Origin: Streptomyces sp. WMMB 322
GTDB taxonomy: Bacteria > Actinomycetota > Actinomycetes > Streptomycetales > Streptomycetaceae
Assembly: GCF_900090145.1 (NCBI RefSeq)
Contig: NZ_FMHI01000003.1
Location: 372,638 to 436,637 of the forward strand
DNA length: 64,000 nt
Reading direction: 5' to 3'
Under the pieces are notes generated by a model that was given only the letters and a program-made list of their open reading frames with translations, did no database searches and was not told the DNA's origin. The translations under genes were made by a program, and so were the position numbers. This document shows, one piece after another, positions 51,947 to 61,674 of this stretch. Positions within the stretch are counted from its first letter, which is position 1. Each line of letters begins with the position of its first letter.

Positions 51947-53422
51947 TCAGACCACGGGGCCCTCCGCCGCGGTGGCGGCGGTCGCCGTCGTCGTCGCCGG
52001 CGCGTGTGTGACAGTCGCCTCACCTGCGGCGCGGGCGGCGTCCCGCACCGCACCCGCCACGGCTCCGGAGACCTTCTCGTTGAAGACGCTGGGGATGATG
52101 TAGTTCGGGTTCAGCTCGTCCTCGAGCACCACGTCGGCGAGCGCGCGCGCCGCCGCGATCATCATCTCGTCGTTGACGGTCCGCGACTGCGCGTCCAGCA
52201 GGCCGCGGAAGACGCCGGGGAAGACCAGCACGTTGTTGATCTGGTTCGGGAAGTCGGAGCGCCCCGTGGCGACGACGGCGGCCGTCTCGCGCGCCACCGC
52301 CGGGTCGACCTCGGGGTCGGGGTTGGCGAGAGCGAACACGATCGCGCCGTCCGCCATGCGCGCCACGTCCTCGCCGCCCAGCACGTTGGGGGCGGAGACG
52401 CCGATGAAGACGTCCGTGCCGACCACGGCGTCCTTCAACGTGCCCGTGAAGCCTTCGGAGTTGGTGTTCTCCCCGATCCAGCGCAGAGGCGAGCCCTCGG
52501 CCGCGTTCACCAGGTCCTCGCGGCCGTCGTGCACCACACCGTGGATGTCGGCGACGATCGCGTGCTTGACGCCCGCCTCCAGCAGCAGCTTCAGGATGGC
52601 CGTCCCGGCCGCTCCGGCACCCGACATCACCACGCGGATGTCCTCGATGCGCTTGTCCACGACGCGCAAAGCGTTGTAGAGGGCGGCGAGGACGACGATG
52701 GCCGTGCCGTGCTGGTCGTCGTGGAAGACGGGGATGTCGACGAGCTCGCGCAGCCGCGCCTCGATCTCGAAGCAGCGGGGCGCGGAGATGTCCTCCAGGT
52801 TGATTCCGGCGAAGCCCGGGGCCAGCGCCCGCACGATCTCGACGATCGAGTCGGTGTCCTGCGTGTCGAGGCAGATCGGCCAGGCGTCGATCCCAGCGAA
52901 GCGCTTGAAGAGTGCGGCCTTGCCCTCCATCACCGGCAGGGCGGCCTGCGGGCCGATGTTGCCCAGGCCCAGGACCGCCGAGCCGTCCGTGACGACGGCG
53001 ACGCTGTTCCGCTTGATCGTCAACCGCCGTGCGTCCTCGGGATGTTCCGCGATCTGTGTGCACACACGGGCCACGCCCGGGGTGTAGACCATGGAGAGAT
53101 CGTCGCGATTGCGAATGGGGTGCTTCGACGACATCTCGATCTTGCCGCCGAGGTGCATCAGGAACGTACGGTCGGAGACCTTGCCGAGGGCGACACCCTC
53201 GATGCCCCGCAGCTCGGCGACGATCTCGTCGGCGTGAGCCGTGGACGAGGCGGCGATCGTGACGTCGATACGCAGCCGCTCGTGGCCCGAGGCGGTGACG
53301 TCGAGGCCGGTGACCGAACCGCCCGACGACTCCACGACCGTGGTGATCTGGCTGACCGCGGTCCCCCCGGCGGGGACCTCCAACCGGACAGTCATCGAGT
53401 AGGAGACGCTGGGCGCGCTCAT
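51947..53422 (-). CDS. NAD(P)-dependent malic enzyme with N-terminal ACT domain
   Basis: 491 residues. The first 80 residues are an ACT-like regulatory domain (MTVRLEVPAGGTAVSQITTV, SGHERLRIDVTIAASS). The malic domain follows with KHPIRNRDDLSMVYTPGVARV, DGSAVLGLGNIGPQAALPVMEGK, the metal-binding Glu-Asp (INLEDISAPRCFEIE) and FHDDQHGTA, then the Rossmann domain with GAGAAGTA. It decarboxylates malate to pyruvate, giving reduced cofactor for biosynthesis. The Ala/Thr-rich C-terminal tail is longer than needed. Cofactor choice (NAD or NADP) cannot be settled by eye. Confidence 0.93.
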   Translation of the reverse strand: MSAPSVSYSMTVRLEVPAGGTAVSQITTVVESSGGSVTGLDVTASGHERLRIDVTIAASSTAHADEIVAELRGIEGVALGKVSDRTFLMHLGGKIEMSSKHPIRNRDDLSMVYTPGVARVCTQIAEHPEDARRLTIKRNSVAVVTDGSAVLGLGNIGPQAALPVMEGKAALFKRFAGIDAWPICLDTQDTDSIVEIVRALAPGFAGINLEDISAPRCFEIEARLRELVDIPVFHDDQHGTAIVVLAALYNALRVVDKRIEDIRVVMSGAGAAGTAILKLLLEAGVKHAIVADIHGVVHDGREDLVNAAEGSPLRWIGENTNSEGFTGTLKDAVVGTDVFIGVSAPNVLGGEDVARMADGAIVFALANPDPEVDPAVARETAAVVATGRSDFPNQINNVLVFPGVFRGLLDAQSRTVNDEMMIAAARALADVVLEDELNPNYIIPSVFNEKVSGAVAGAVRDAARAAGEATVTHAPATTTATAATAAEGPVV

Positions 53423-53671
53423 TGCCGACTTCCCTCTGCTTTCCCTTGACGCGTTGGTGCCGCACCGAACCGCAGCGCCGAAGTATCGGCTCCCAGGTGT
53501 GGGGCACGTCAACAGATCGTCCCACCTACCACCCGGTACGGGGTAACCCGTGGACCACCCCGGCTTTGGGCGCGGAAAGAGCCTTCCACAGTACGAGATG
53601 CCCGTGATCGTCTTCCTTCGGGCCCCTTCTTTCGGCACCGGCGCGAAACTCTGTGTCTACGCCCCAAATCA

Positions 53672-53700
53672 CTTCAAAGCGCCCCATCTCAGCCTAGGAT
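53672..53700 (+). promoter_or_regulatory. Candidate HrdB-type promoter of the cold-shock gene
   Basis: CTTCAA (53672-53677) and TAGGAT (53695-53700) with a 17-base spacer match the streptomycete vegetative consensus at the -10 and partly at the -35. The predicted start would give a leader of about 30 bases, so this is not the long structured leader of E. coli cspA. The rest of the 316-base divergent gap with malic enzyme shows nothing else I recognise. Confidence 0.5.
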
Positions 53701-53738
53701 CGGCCCGCAAACCCCATATGCATACAGGGAGACCAGGA

Positions 53739-53945
53739 ATGGCTCAGGGCACCGTCAAGTGGTTCAACGCCGAGAAGGGCTACGGCTTCATCGCCCAGGA
53801 GGACGGCGGACCGGACGTATTCGTCCACTACAGCTCGATCCACGGAGAGGGCTACCGCAGTCTGCAGGACACCCAGCGGGTCGAATTCGAGATCGCGGAG
53901 GGCCGCAAGGGCCCGCAGGCGGAAGGGGTCCGCATCATCGGCTGA
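53739..53945 (+). CDS. Cold-shock domain protein
   Basis: 68 residues of a single cold-shock domain: [15 protein letters not shown] (RNP1-type) and DVFVHYSSI (RNP2-type) bind single-stranded RNA/DNA. The Tyr in VHYSSI is the usual variant of CspB-like actinobacterial proteins, as is [10 protein letters not shown] at the end. ATG 53739 follows AGACCAGGA. It acts as an RNA chaperone; whether cold induced is unknown. It converges on the HelD gene with a terminator between. Confidence 0.95.
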   Translation: MAQGTVKWFNAEKGYGFIAQEDGGPDVFVHYSSIHGEGYRSLQDTQRVEFEIAEGRKGPQAEGVRIIG

Positions 53946-54113
53946 AGGCCGAGGACACGAACCCCAACGGAGAGCTTCACCGAAGCGGAAGCTCGAGAAG
54001 TCTTTGGTGACACCGACCCGCCAGCTCGCCTCGCGGCAAGTGGTCGCTCGAAGCGACAATGGTTGGGCCCGGGGGCATGGATCGGGCCGGTGCCACATCC
54101 AGGCTAACAAACA

Positions 54114-54144
54114 GCCCCCACCGGGCGATTCCCTTCCCGGGGGC
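54114..54144 (+). terminator. Terminator between the cold-shock and HelD genes
   Basis: GCCCCC plus GGG (54114-54125, with a three-base bulge ACC) pairs with CCCGGGGGC (54136-54144), followed by GATTTCCTTC. Placed between convergent genes, about 170 bases after the cold-shock stop. Confidence 0.55.
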
Positions 54145-54152
54145 GATTTCCT

Positions 54153-56666
54153 TCAGTCTCTGAGCAGTTCCGGTACACCGGCCGCATCGGGCCGGTCCGC
54201 CTCCGCCGACAGCACCGTCAGCCGCTGCGTCGCCCTCGTGAGCGCCACGTAGAGCACCCGCAGCCCGGCCGTGCCGGCACCGCCCTCCCCGTCCCGGGTG
54301 GTGCCGGCGATCCCGGCGGGCGAGACCACGAGCGTCGCGTCGTACTCAAGTCCCTTGGCCTCGAGGCTTCCCAGCGCCACCACCCGGTCACCGAGCCCCG
54401 CCAGCCACTCGCGGGCCTCGCCCCTGCGGCCCATCGGGACGACGACCCCCACCGTGCCGTCGACCTCCGCCAGCGCACGCTCCGCCTCCTCACGCACCGC
54501 CGCACCCAACTCGCCCCGCACGGCGGCGAACCGGGGGCGCAGACCCGTGGAACGGACCGCCTTCGGGGGCGCCGTGCCGGGCATCGCGAGCGCCAGCACG
54601 CGGTCCGCGAGCTCCGCGACCTCGGAGGGGTTGCGGTAGTTGACGGTCAGTTCGAAGCGGCTGCGGGGCCGCGAGCCGAGGGCTTCCGCGCGTGCCGCGT
54701 CCGCCTCCTCGGTGTCGGGCCAGGAGCTCTGCGCCGGGTCGCCGACGACCGTCCAGGTGGCGTGCCGGCCGCGGCGGCCGACCATCCGCCACTGCATGGG
54801 CGTCAGGTCCTGGGCCTCGTCGACGATGATGTGCGCGTAGTCGGTCCGCTCCTCCGCCTGCCGCTCCGCGCGCTCACGCCGGGCCGTGGGGTCGCGGTCG
54901 GCAAACGTCGTCAACTCGTCCAGCCCGGTGAGCTGTTCCAGGGGGTGCGCCCAGGCGGAGCCGTCCCCGTACGGGGAATCCGTCTCACGCCTGCGGGGCT
55001 TCGCAGGTGTGCCGAGCACGACGCGCAGCTCGTCCAGGAGCGCCACGTCGTGCACCGAGAGCGGGCCCTGGCCGTCGGCGTCGAGGCGGCGCAACGAGGC
55101 GGCGACGGCCCTGGCCTCGTCCGCGTTCAGCAGGCGGCGGCCGCGGCCCCGGCCCGCCGGTCCGCCGCTGCTGCGCCCCCGGGCCGACCGGGTGGAGGTG
55201 CCCGCGGCGCGCGCGAGCGTCTCCTCGTCCGCGAGCGAGGCCAGCACCCGGCGGGGCGTCAGCTCCGGCCACCAGGCGTCGAGGAAGGCGATGAAGCCGT
55301 CCTCGGAGGAGATGTCCTCGTCGAACCCCTCGCGCGCCTCGGCCGCCAGCTCCGGATCGGTGTACCGGCGTCCGGCACCCGACTTCTCCCACAGCGCGTC
55401 CAGGAGGAACTTGCGGGCACGGGGACGCATGAGGTTGACGGGCGCGGTGCCGCTGAGGACCTGCTGCCGAACGTGGCGCAGTTCGGCGGCGTCCAGTTCG
55501 ACGCGGTCACGGAAGGCCACCACCCGCAGCACCTCAGGTGCGTCGCCGGTCTCCAGCGCACCGCGCGCCGCCCTGTGGAGGACCTTCGCCATGCGCGCCG
55601 AGCCCTTGACGCGGGCCACGTGCTGCTCGTCGTACGTCCCTGCCTCGGCGCCCTCGACGAGACTCCCCAGCGCGCGGACGGCGACCTGGCCCTCCTCGCC
55701 GAGCGAGGGCAGCACGCCCTCCGTGTAGGAGACGAGGAGCGGCGTCGGGCTGACGACGAGGATGCCGCCCGCGTACCGCCGCCGGTCCTGGTAGAGGAGG
55801 TAGGCGGCGCGGTGCAGCGCCACGGCGGTCTTGCCGGTGCCAGGGCCGCCCTCGACCTCCGTGACGGAGGCGGCGGGCGCACGGATGACGAGATCCTGCT
55901 CGGCCTGGATGGAGGAGACGATGTCCCGCATCGCGTGGCCGCGGGCCCGCCCGAGCGCGGCCATCAGCGCGCCGTCGCCGGTGACGGACAGCTCCCGGCC
56001 GCCGAGGCGGGCAGTGATCCCGGGGCGCAGCAGGTCGTCCTCGACGCCGAGGACCTGCCGGCCCTTGCTGCGGATGACCCGGCGCCGTACCACGCGGCCG
56101 GGCGCGACCGGCGTCGCACGGTAGAACGGCGCGGCGGCGGGTGCCCGCCAGTCGATGACGAGGGGGGTGTAGTCGGCGTCGAGCACGCCCATCCGTCCGA
56201 CGTGCAGCGTCTCCGCGATGTCGGCGGTTCCGTCGGGGCGCACGGCGCCCTCGGCGGGTTCGACGGAGGTGTACGCGCCGTCCGGGCCCCTCTGGGCGTC
56301 CGCTCCGGGGAGCAGGTCGATGCGTCCGAAGAGGAAGTCCTCGAACTCGCGGTTCAGCCGGTTGAGGTGCACGCCGGCACGGAAGACCTGCGCGTCACGC
56401 TCCGCCAGCGCTCCCGGGGTGCCGACCTGCGCCCTCTTCGAGGCGTCGTCCATCAGGAACTCGGCCTCGTGGATCTTCTCCTCGAGCCGGCGGTACACCC
56501 CGTCCAGGTGCTCCTGCTCCTCGCGGATCTCCCGCTCCCGGACGGAGTCGTGCTGCGCTGCCAACGACGCGGCCCCCTTCTGCTGATTCAGGCCCGTGCG
56601 GGGCCCGGGGCGAGGACGGATGCCGCGCCTGGCCGCGGCTTGCTTCGTCTTCTCGGGCTCGCCCAA
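54153..56666 (-). CDS. HelD-type RNA polymerase-associated motor ATPase (UvrD-like)
   Basis: 837 residues. An N-terminal antiparallel coiled-coil (about 40-110) that in HelD enters the RNA polymerase secondary channel is followed by SF1 helicase-like domains: Walker A GGPGTGKT (273-280), DEAQDLTP (Walker B), DPAQSSW, and the C-terminal VLYVALTRATQRL motif VI. HelD proteins pull stalled RNA polymerase off DNA and recycle it; one class (HelR) also protects against rifamycins. I see no rifamycin-associated element upstream, so I do not call it HelR. The gene stands where S. coelicolor has one of its HelD paralogues. Confidence 0.9.
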   Translation of the reverse strand: MGEPEKTKQAAARRGIRPRPGPRTGLNQQKGAASLAAQHDSVREREIREEQEHLDGVYRRLEEKIHEAEFLMDDASKRAQVGTPGALAERDAQVFRAGVHLNRLNREFEDFLFGRIDLLPGADAQRGPDGAYTSVEPAEGAVRPDGTADIAETLHVGRMGVLDADYTPLVIDWRAPAAAPFYRATPVAPGRVVRRRVIRSKGRQVLGVEDDLLRPGITARLGGRELSVTGDGALMAALGRARGHAMRDIVSSIQAEQDLVIRAPAASVTEVEGGPGTGKTAVALHRAAYLLYQDRRRYAGGILVVSPTPLLVSYTEGVLPSLGEEGQVAVRALGSLVEGAEAGTYDEQHVARVKGSARMAKVLHRAARGALETGDAPEVLRVVAFRDRVELDAAELRHVRQQVLSGTAPVNLMRPRARKFLLDALWEKSGAGRRYTDPELAAEAREGFDEDISSEDGFIAFLDAWWPELTPRRVLASLADEETLARAAGTSTRSARGRSSGGPAGRGRGRRLLNADEARAVAASLRRLDADGQGPLSVHDVALLDELRVVLGTPAKPRRRETDSPYGDGSAWAHPLEQLTGLDELTTFADRDPTARRERAERQAEERTDYAHIIVDEAQDLTPMQWRMVGRRGRHATWTVVGDPAQSSWPDTEEADAARAEALGSRPRSRFELTVNYRNPSEVAELADRVLALAMPGTAPPKAVRSTGLRPRFAAVRGELGAAVREEAERALAEVDGTVGVVVPMGRRGEAREWLAGLGDRVVALGSLEAKGLEYDATLVVSPAGIAGTTRDGEGGAGTAGLRVLYVALTRATQRLTVLSAEADRPDAAGVPELLRD

Positions 56667-56798
56667 GGGCAGCCGTCAACCGTACGCGAACGGCCACCGG
56701 GACGCACCTGCGGCGGCGCCCGGCGGGGAGTAACGGGGCCTGAGCCGGGCAGAACCGTGGCTACCCGGGATCCCGAACGCACCGTAAGGACTCACACC

Positions 56799-57235
56799 AT
56801 GACTTCACCGCAAAGCTGGGGACAGGCCCATCAGGGGCACGGTGGCGCAGGCCCCGGTTACGGGGAGGAGATGTGGGAGCCCGCCCGGCCGCCGCGCAAC
56901 GGCATGGGCACGGCGGCTCTCACGCTCGGGCTGATCGGGGCGCTGTTGTTCTGGACGATCCTGGGCGGGATCGCCCTGGGACTGCTCGCGCTGATCTTCG
57001 GCATAGTCGGCTTCCGGCGCGGCAAGCGGGGCGAGGCCACGAACGGCACCCTCGCCATGGTGGGCGCGGTCATCGGTGGCCTCGCACTCGTCGGCTCGTC
57101 GGTCATCCTGGTCTTCGCGGTGTCTTGGTGGGCTCCGGGGACTACCAGGAATTCCAGGACTGCACGGAGAAGGCGGCCACGACGGCCGAACAGCAGCAGT
57201 GCCAGGAGAACTTCATCGACAGCTTCAGCCAGTAG
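56799..57235 (+). pseudogene. DUF4190-type membrane protein, frameshifted by an apparent one-base deletion
   Basis: ATG 56799 opens a typical small protein: a Gly/Trp-rich tail, NGMGTAALTLGLIGALLFWT and two membrane helices (DUF4190). In frame 1 the sequence leaves family pattern after VILVFAV (about 57122). The expected ending is in the next frame: LVGSGDYQEFQDC, then EKAATTAEQQQCQENFIDSF and a stop at 57235. The total is 437 bases, one short of 146 codons, and adding one base near 57123-57124 joins both parts. So a single C is missing, either as a real mutation or a sequence error. The extracytoplasmic tail has two Cys that could form a disulfide. Confidence 0.75.
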
Positions 57236-57257
57236 CGACCCCTTGGGCTTCCGGGGC

Positions 57258-58538
57258 TCAGGCCTCCGTGGCGGGAGGCTGTCCGTCGTACTTGCCGCTG
57301 TCCGAGGCGGCGTCGAGGGCGAGCCGGTAGCCCCGCTTGACGACGGTCTGGATCAGCTTCGGGGCGCCCAGCGCGACGCGCAGCCGCGCCATGGCTGTCT
57401 CCACCGCGTGCTCGTCCGTTCCGGAGCCGGGCAGGGCCCGCAGCAGCTCGGCCCGCGGGACGACCCATCCCGGGCGGCGGGCCAGCGACCGCAGCAGCGC
57501 CATCCCCGCGGGCTGCACCGTCCGCAGCTCGCCGTCGACGACGACACCCCGCCCGCGGATCTCGACCCGGTGCCCGGCCACGGGCAACGCCCGCTGCCGG
57601 CCCGGCAGTTCGGTGCACAGCAACTGGACGAGGGGGCCCAGCCGGAAGCGTTCCGGCTGCACCGTCGGCACGTCGTGGGCCTCCAGCGGCGCCGCCGTCA
57701 CAGGCCCCACGCACGCGGCGAGCACATCCGTACGCATCGCCTCCAGCAGCGCCTCCCGTACGCCGCGGCGCCCGGCACGCTCCAGCAGTGACGCCGCGGC
57801 GGGCGCGCTGGTGAAGGCCAGGGCGTCGACGCCGCGGGCCAGGATCGCGTCGATGAGACGGTCGACGGGGGCGATGTCCTCCGGCGGCATCCAGCGGTAG
57901 ACGGGCACGCCGACGACCTCAGCGCCCGCCGCCCGCAGCGATTCGACGAAGCCGGGAAGCGGCTCGCCGTGCAGCTGGAGCGCGATGAGCCGTCCGTCCA
58001 CGCCCTGTGCGAGCAGCCGGTCGAGCACTTCGGCCATCGACTCCGACTCCGGCGACCACGTCTCCTTCAGACCCGCCGCGCGGATGGCGCCGCGCACCTT
58101 CGGGCCGCGGGCGAGCACCTCCACCTCTCCCAGGGACTTGAGCAGGTCCGTGCCGAAGCCCCAGCCCTCGGCCGCCTCGATCCAGCCGCGGAAGCCGATC
58201 GCCGTCGTCGCGATCACAATGTCCGGGGTGCGCTCGACGAGGGCCCTGGTGGCGTCGAGGAGTTCGGTGTCGTCCGCGAGGGGCACGATGCGCAGCGCCG
58301 GTGCGTGCAGCACGTCCGCGCCGCGGCGCTCCAGCAGTGCGCCCAGTTCCTCGGCGCGGCGGGCCGCGGTGACGCCGACGGTGAACCCGGCGAGCGGCTG
58401 CGGCTTCGCGTGCGGCCCGGGCCGTGCGCCGGATGTTCCGGGTGGCCGGGGCGCCCGTGGGTCACGGGTGTCCGGCCCGGGCGGTGTTCGCGGCCCGGGT
58501 GCGTCCCCTGCCGCGCCCCGCTCTGTCTGCTCGCGCAT
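57258..58538 (-). CDS. Uroporphyrinogen-III synthase fused to a winged-helix DNA-binding domain
   Basis: 426 residues. After a Pro-rich first 50 residues, residues 50-310 are a HemD-like fold (GFTVGVTAARRAEELGALLE, ATTAIGFRGW, then VDALAFTSAPAAASLLE). The last 100 residues form an OmpR/PhoB-type winged helix (VDGELRTVQPAGMALLRSLA, ELLRALPGSGTDEHAVETAM, RLRVALGAPKLIQTVVKRGYRL). In actinobacteria such HemD-HTH proteins sit with nitrate/nitrite genes and are considered regulators of nitrogen assimilation rather than haem enzymes. It lies 109 bases downstream of narK on the same strand, which fits. Confidence 0.9.
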   Translation of the reverse strand: MREQTERGAAGDAPGPRTPPGPDTRDPRAPRPPGTSGARPGPHAKPQPLAGFTVGVTAARRAEELGALLERRGADVLHAPALRIVPLADDTELLDATRALVERTPDIVIATTAIGFRGWIEAAEGWGFGTDLLKSLGEVEVLARGPKVRGAIRAAGLKETWSPESESMAEVLDRLLAQGVDGRLIALQLHGEPLPGFVESLRAAGAEVVGVPVYRWMPPEDIAPVDRLIDAILARGVDALAFTSAPAAASLLERAGRRGVREALLEAMRTDVLAACVGPVTAAPLEAHDVPTVQPERFRLGPLVQLLCTELPGRQRALPVAGHRVEIRGRGVVVDGELRTVQPAGMALLRSLARRPGWVVPRAELLRALPGSGTDEHAVETAMARLRVALGAPKLIQTVVKRGYRLALDAASDSGKYDGQPPATEA

Positions 58539-58647
58539 GTCCTTCTCGCTCCGCCCCTGCTCGTACGGAGCACCGAGCCTGTCAACAGCGGATGACCGGC
58601 CCGGTACTCCGGGGTTTCCCGGGTGTTACGCCGGGAGCTCACGCCCC

Positions 58648-60072
58648 TCACACCTCGGCGTGGGCGACGGGCCGGCTCTCCCGCCCGCCCTGCGGTGCGG
58701 CCGGGCCGTCGCCGTCCTGTCCGTCGTCCGGCACGGTCCGGCCCCGCAGATAGACGGCCCAGGTGACAGCGCAGCACACACCGTAGAACCCGAGGAAGGT
58801 GAGGTATGCCGCCGTTCCCGTCCCCACCGTCTCAAACGACTGCCGGAAGGCCAGGTTGATGCCCAGCCCGCCAAGGGCGCCGACCGCGCCGATCAGGCCC
58901 ATCGCCGCGCCCGACAGCCGACGGGCGGCGGTGGCGGCGGCCGCACCGCTCCTGCCGTCCGCCAGCGCCTTCGCGTGGAAGATCGCCGGGATCATCTTGT
59001 ACGTCGAGCCGTTGCCGATGCCGCTCAGCACGAACAGCGCGGTGAAGCCGGCGAGGAAGGCGGGCAGCGACTCGCGCAGTGAGGCCGCCACGACCACGAG
59101 CGTCGCCGCGCCCATCGCGGCGAAGTTCCACAGCGTGATCCGGGCCCCGCCGAAGCGGTCGGCGAGCTGCCCGCCCAGCGGACGCACGAGCGAGCCCAGC
59201 AGCGGTCCGAGGAAGGTGAGCGAGGCGGCCTGGAGCGGCGTGCGCTCGAACTGCGTCTGCAGCACGAGCCCGAAGGCGAAGCTGTAGCCGATGAAGGAGC
59301 CGAAGGTCCCGATGTACAGGAAGGACATGATCCAGGTGTGGGCGTCCCGCACCGCTTCCCTGGCGGCCCCGGCGTCGTTGCGCACGGGCGCCAGGTTGTC
59401 CATCCAGCGTGCGGAGCAGACGGCGGCGACCACGATCAGCGGGATGTAGATGCCCAGCAGGACCCGCGGATGGCCGGCTCCGGCCGCGGCGATCACCCCG
59501 AGGCCCGCAAGCTGCACGACGGGCACGCCGATGTTGCCGCCGCCGGCGTTGACGCCGAGGGCCCAGCCCTTGCGGCGCAGCGGGAAGAAGGAGTTGATGT
59601 TCGTCATGGAGGAGGCGAAGTTGCCTCCGCCCACGCCGGTGAGCAGGGCGACCACCAGGAACGTCGTGTAGGACGTGCCGGGCTCCATCACGATCAGCGC
59701 CGCCACCGACGGCACCAGCAGCATCGTCGCGCTGACCACCGTCCAGTTGCGGCCGCCGAAGCGGGCGACGGCGAAGGTGTAGGGCACGCGGACCACCGCG
59801 CCGACGAGCGTCGCCATGGAGATGAGCAGGAACTTCCCCGCCGGGTCGACTCCGTACTCGGGGCCCATGAACAGCACGAGCACCGACCACAGCGTCCACA
59901 CGGAGAAGCCGATGTGCTCGGAGAAGACGGACAGCAGCAGGTTGCGGTGCGCGACGCGCTCGCCGCTCTCCCTCCAGAACGTCTCGTCCTCCGGGTCCCA
60001 GCGCTCGATCCAGCGGCCGCTCCTGCGCGGGGTGTCTGGTGTGCTGCCGGGCGGTGCGGTCGCAGCGGTCAT
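58648..60072 (-). CDS. narK: Nitrate/nitrite MFS transporter, NarK type
   Basis: 474 residues, twelve membrane helices of the NNP family. Signature segments: GVGGGNFASSMTNINSFFP (nitrate signature 1, helix 5) and NAGGGNIGVPVVQL nearby, and GNGSTYKMIPAIF in the C-terminal half. The N terminus contains WDPEDETFW, typical of actinobacterial NarK. It takes up nitrate or exports nitrite at the cytoplasmic membrane. ATG 60072 chosen for the MTAATAP start. It precedes the HemD-HTH regulator gene on the same strand. Confidence 0.92.
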   Translation of the reverse strand: MTAATAPPGSTPDTPRRSGRWIERWDPEDETFWRESGERVAHRNLLLSVFSEHIGFSVWTLWSVLVLFMGPEYGVDPAGKFLLISMATLVGAVVRVPYTFAVARFGGRNWTVVSATMLLVPSVAALIVMEPGTSYTTFLVVALLTGVGGGNFASSMTNINSFFPLRRKGWALGVNAGGGNIGVPVVQLAGLGVIAAAGAGHPRVLLGIYIPLIVVAAVCSARWMDNLAPVRNDAGAAREAVRDAHTWIMSFLYIGTFGSFIGYSFAFGLVLQTQFERTPLQAASLTFLGPLLGSLVRPLGGQLADRFGGARITLWNFAAMGAATLVVVAASLRESLPAFLAGFTALFVLSGIGNGSTYKMIPAIFHAKALADGRSGAAAATAARRLSGAAMGLIGAVGALGGLGINLAFRQSFETVGTGTAAYLTFLGFYGVCCAVTWAVYLRGRTVPDDGQDGDGPAAPQGGRESRPVAHAEV

Positions 60073-60216
60073 GGCGCCTCCACAGGTTCCGGGTCGCGGA
60101 CCGGCGGTGTCGGGGCCGGCGTCGCTGCCGGGCGTCACTGCCGGATGCTGCAACCGAAGCTAGGAGGGGCACGTTTCGGGGCCGTGCCGCGAGGTGTCGT
60201 CCAGGAAACCTTGCGC

Positions 60217-61674
60217 TCACCTGCGGGAGCCGCTGCCGGTGAGAGGGGCCATGCGTCGCCCCGGGGGCGGACCCGTAAGCGGACCGGGTGCGGGTCCCGC
60301 AGCAGCGCCGGGGCCCGGGCCGGGGCCCCGTCGCCGGCCGGGTACGCCGGGCGTCCTCGTGCGCGGCCACAGCCGTGGCCGGCGCCGCGCGGCCACGTCC
60401 TCCGCCCATCCGAACGCCGCGATCAGCAGCGCCGCCAGCGGCCACACGGTCAGGAACATCAGCGCCCCGGACCAGCTCTCCAGCGCGGCCGACAGCGCTT
60501 CCGAATCGCCGACCGCCGGAATGCGCCACAGCAGGTCCAGCAGCGGCACCGTCGCGACCAGCGCCGGCTGATGCCACAGATAGAGCGTGACGGCACGGGA
60601 GTTGGCCAGGGTCACCGGCCGCTCCAGGCGGCCCAGCGGCCCCGGCAGGCGGTGCCAGGAGGGGCTGACGCGAAGCAGCAGCAGGCAGAAGCCGAACGAC
60701 CACAGGGCTTGGCCGAGCGGGATGCCGTTCAGGTCCCAGCCGTCCTCGCCCGGGTGGGCGCCCGCCCACCACGCGCCTGCCGCCATCGCCGCGGGAGCCA
60801 CGAGTGCCACGCCGTACAGGGGAACGCGCCGGAGCAGCCCGTCGTGGTGGGCGAAGCCCAGCATCCAGCAGGAGCCGTAGACGGCGAAGTCCGTGACGGC
60901 CTCGCCGGTCTCGCCGGGAACCGCCACCACGCCGGTGCCGACGAAGGCGGTGAGCGCGAGCGGCGTCAGCAGCGTCGGCCACGGCAGTCGCCGGAAGGCG
61001 CGCAGCAGCAGCGGCGAGGCCAGCACGAACCACAGATAGGCCCGCAGATACCACAGCGGGCCCGCCGTCTCCACTGCCCAAGTGGCCTCCAGCAGGCCGC
61101 CGTCGCCGCCGATCTCCTCGGGGTGGGGCGGGCTGCCCAGCGGCACGAGCCAGCACAGCATGCGCAGCCAGGTCCCCGCGCTGTGGCCGGGCCGCCACCC
61201 CTGCGCGAAGAGCACCGTGAGCAGCACGGCTCCGTACAGCCAGAGCGGCAGCAGCAGCCGGCGCGCCCTGCTGCGTACGACGGCTGCCGCGGGCCGACCC
61301 AGCGACCGCGCCGTCAGCGAACCCGCGAGGGCGAACATCACGCCCATGGACGGGAAGAGGAACGTCAGCCAGGCCCAGTTGAAGGTGTGGTAGACGACGA
61401 CGCGCACCAGCGCGACCGCCCGCAGCAGATCCAGGTAGCGGTCCCGTACGGGCGGTCCGGCCGCGGAGGCGCCCGGCTCGGCGGCGGTGGCGGAGACGGA
61501 GGTGGAGGAGAAGGAGGAGGAAGCGGCAGCCGGGGACAACCCCGTGGCGGTGGCAGACCCCATGACGGTGGCAGGCCCCGTGGCAGTGGCGGGCCGCGTG
61601 GCAGCGGCAGGCGAGCCGTCAGCGGAGAGGGCCCCCGTGTCCGGGGGCGGCTCCGTGTCCGGGCGGCCGGTCAT
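60217..61674 (-). CDS. Membrane acyltransferase (acyltransferase-3 family)
   Basis: 485 residues with ten or so membrane helices. RDRYLDLLRAVALVRVVVYHTF at about 77-98 holds the conserved Arg and catalytic His of acyltransferase-3 enzymes, which O-acetylate or O-succinylate polysaccharides and antibiotics. The first 75 residues are a Thr/Ala-rich cytoplasmic tail with Ala-Thr-Ala-Thr-Gly repeats and the last 40 a Pro/Gly-rich tail. Its ATG overlaps the stop of the glycosyltransferase (ATGA), so it likely modifies the polymer made by that enzyme. Confidence 0.88.
   Translation of the reverse strand: MTGRPDTEPPPDTGALSADGSPAAATRPATATGPATVMGSATATGLSPAAASSSFSSTSVSATAAEPGASAAGPPVRDRYLDLLRAVALVRVVVYHTFNWAWLTFLFPSMGVMFALAGSLTARSLGRPAAAVVRSRARRLLLPLWLYGAVLLTVLFAQGWRPGHSAGTWLRMLCWLVPLGSPPHPEEIGGDGGLLEATWAVETAGPLWYLRAYLWFVLASPLLLRAFRRLPWPTLLTPLALTAFVGTGVVAVPGETGEAVTDFAVYGSCWMLGFAHHDGLLRRVPLYGVALVAPAAMAAGAWWAGAHPGEDGWDLNGIPLGQALWSFGFCLLLLRVSPSWHRLPGPLGRLERPVTLANSRAVTLYLWHQPALVATVPLLDLLWRIPAVGDSEALSAALESWSGALMFLTVWPLAALLIAAFGWAEDVAARRRPRLWPRTRTPGVPGRRRGPGPGPGAAAGPAPGPLTGPPPGRRMAPLTGSGSRR

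Noticed and set aside
54153..56800. Calling the HelD-type gene HelR (rifamycin resistance)
   Set aside because: No rifamycin-associated inverted repeat was recognised upstream, and Streptomyces has HelD paralogues that are not HelR.
56799..57791. 330-residue plus-strand frame starting with the DUF4190 protein
   Set aside because: After 57122 it is out of frame for the true tail and then antisense to the HemD-HTH gene, so the long version is an artefact of the frameshift.
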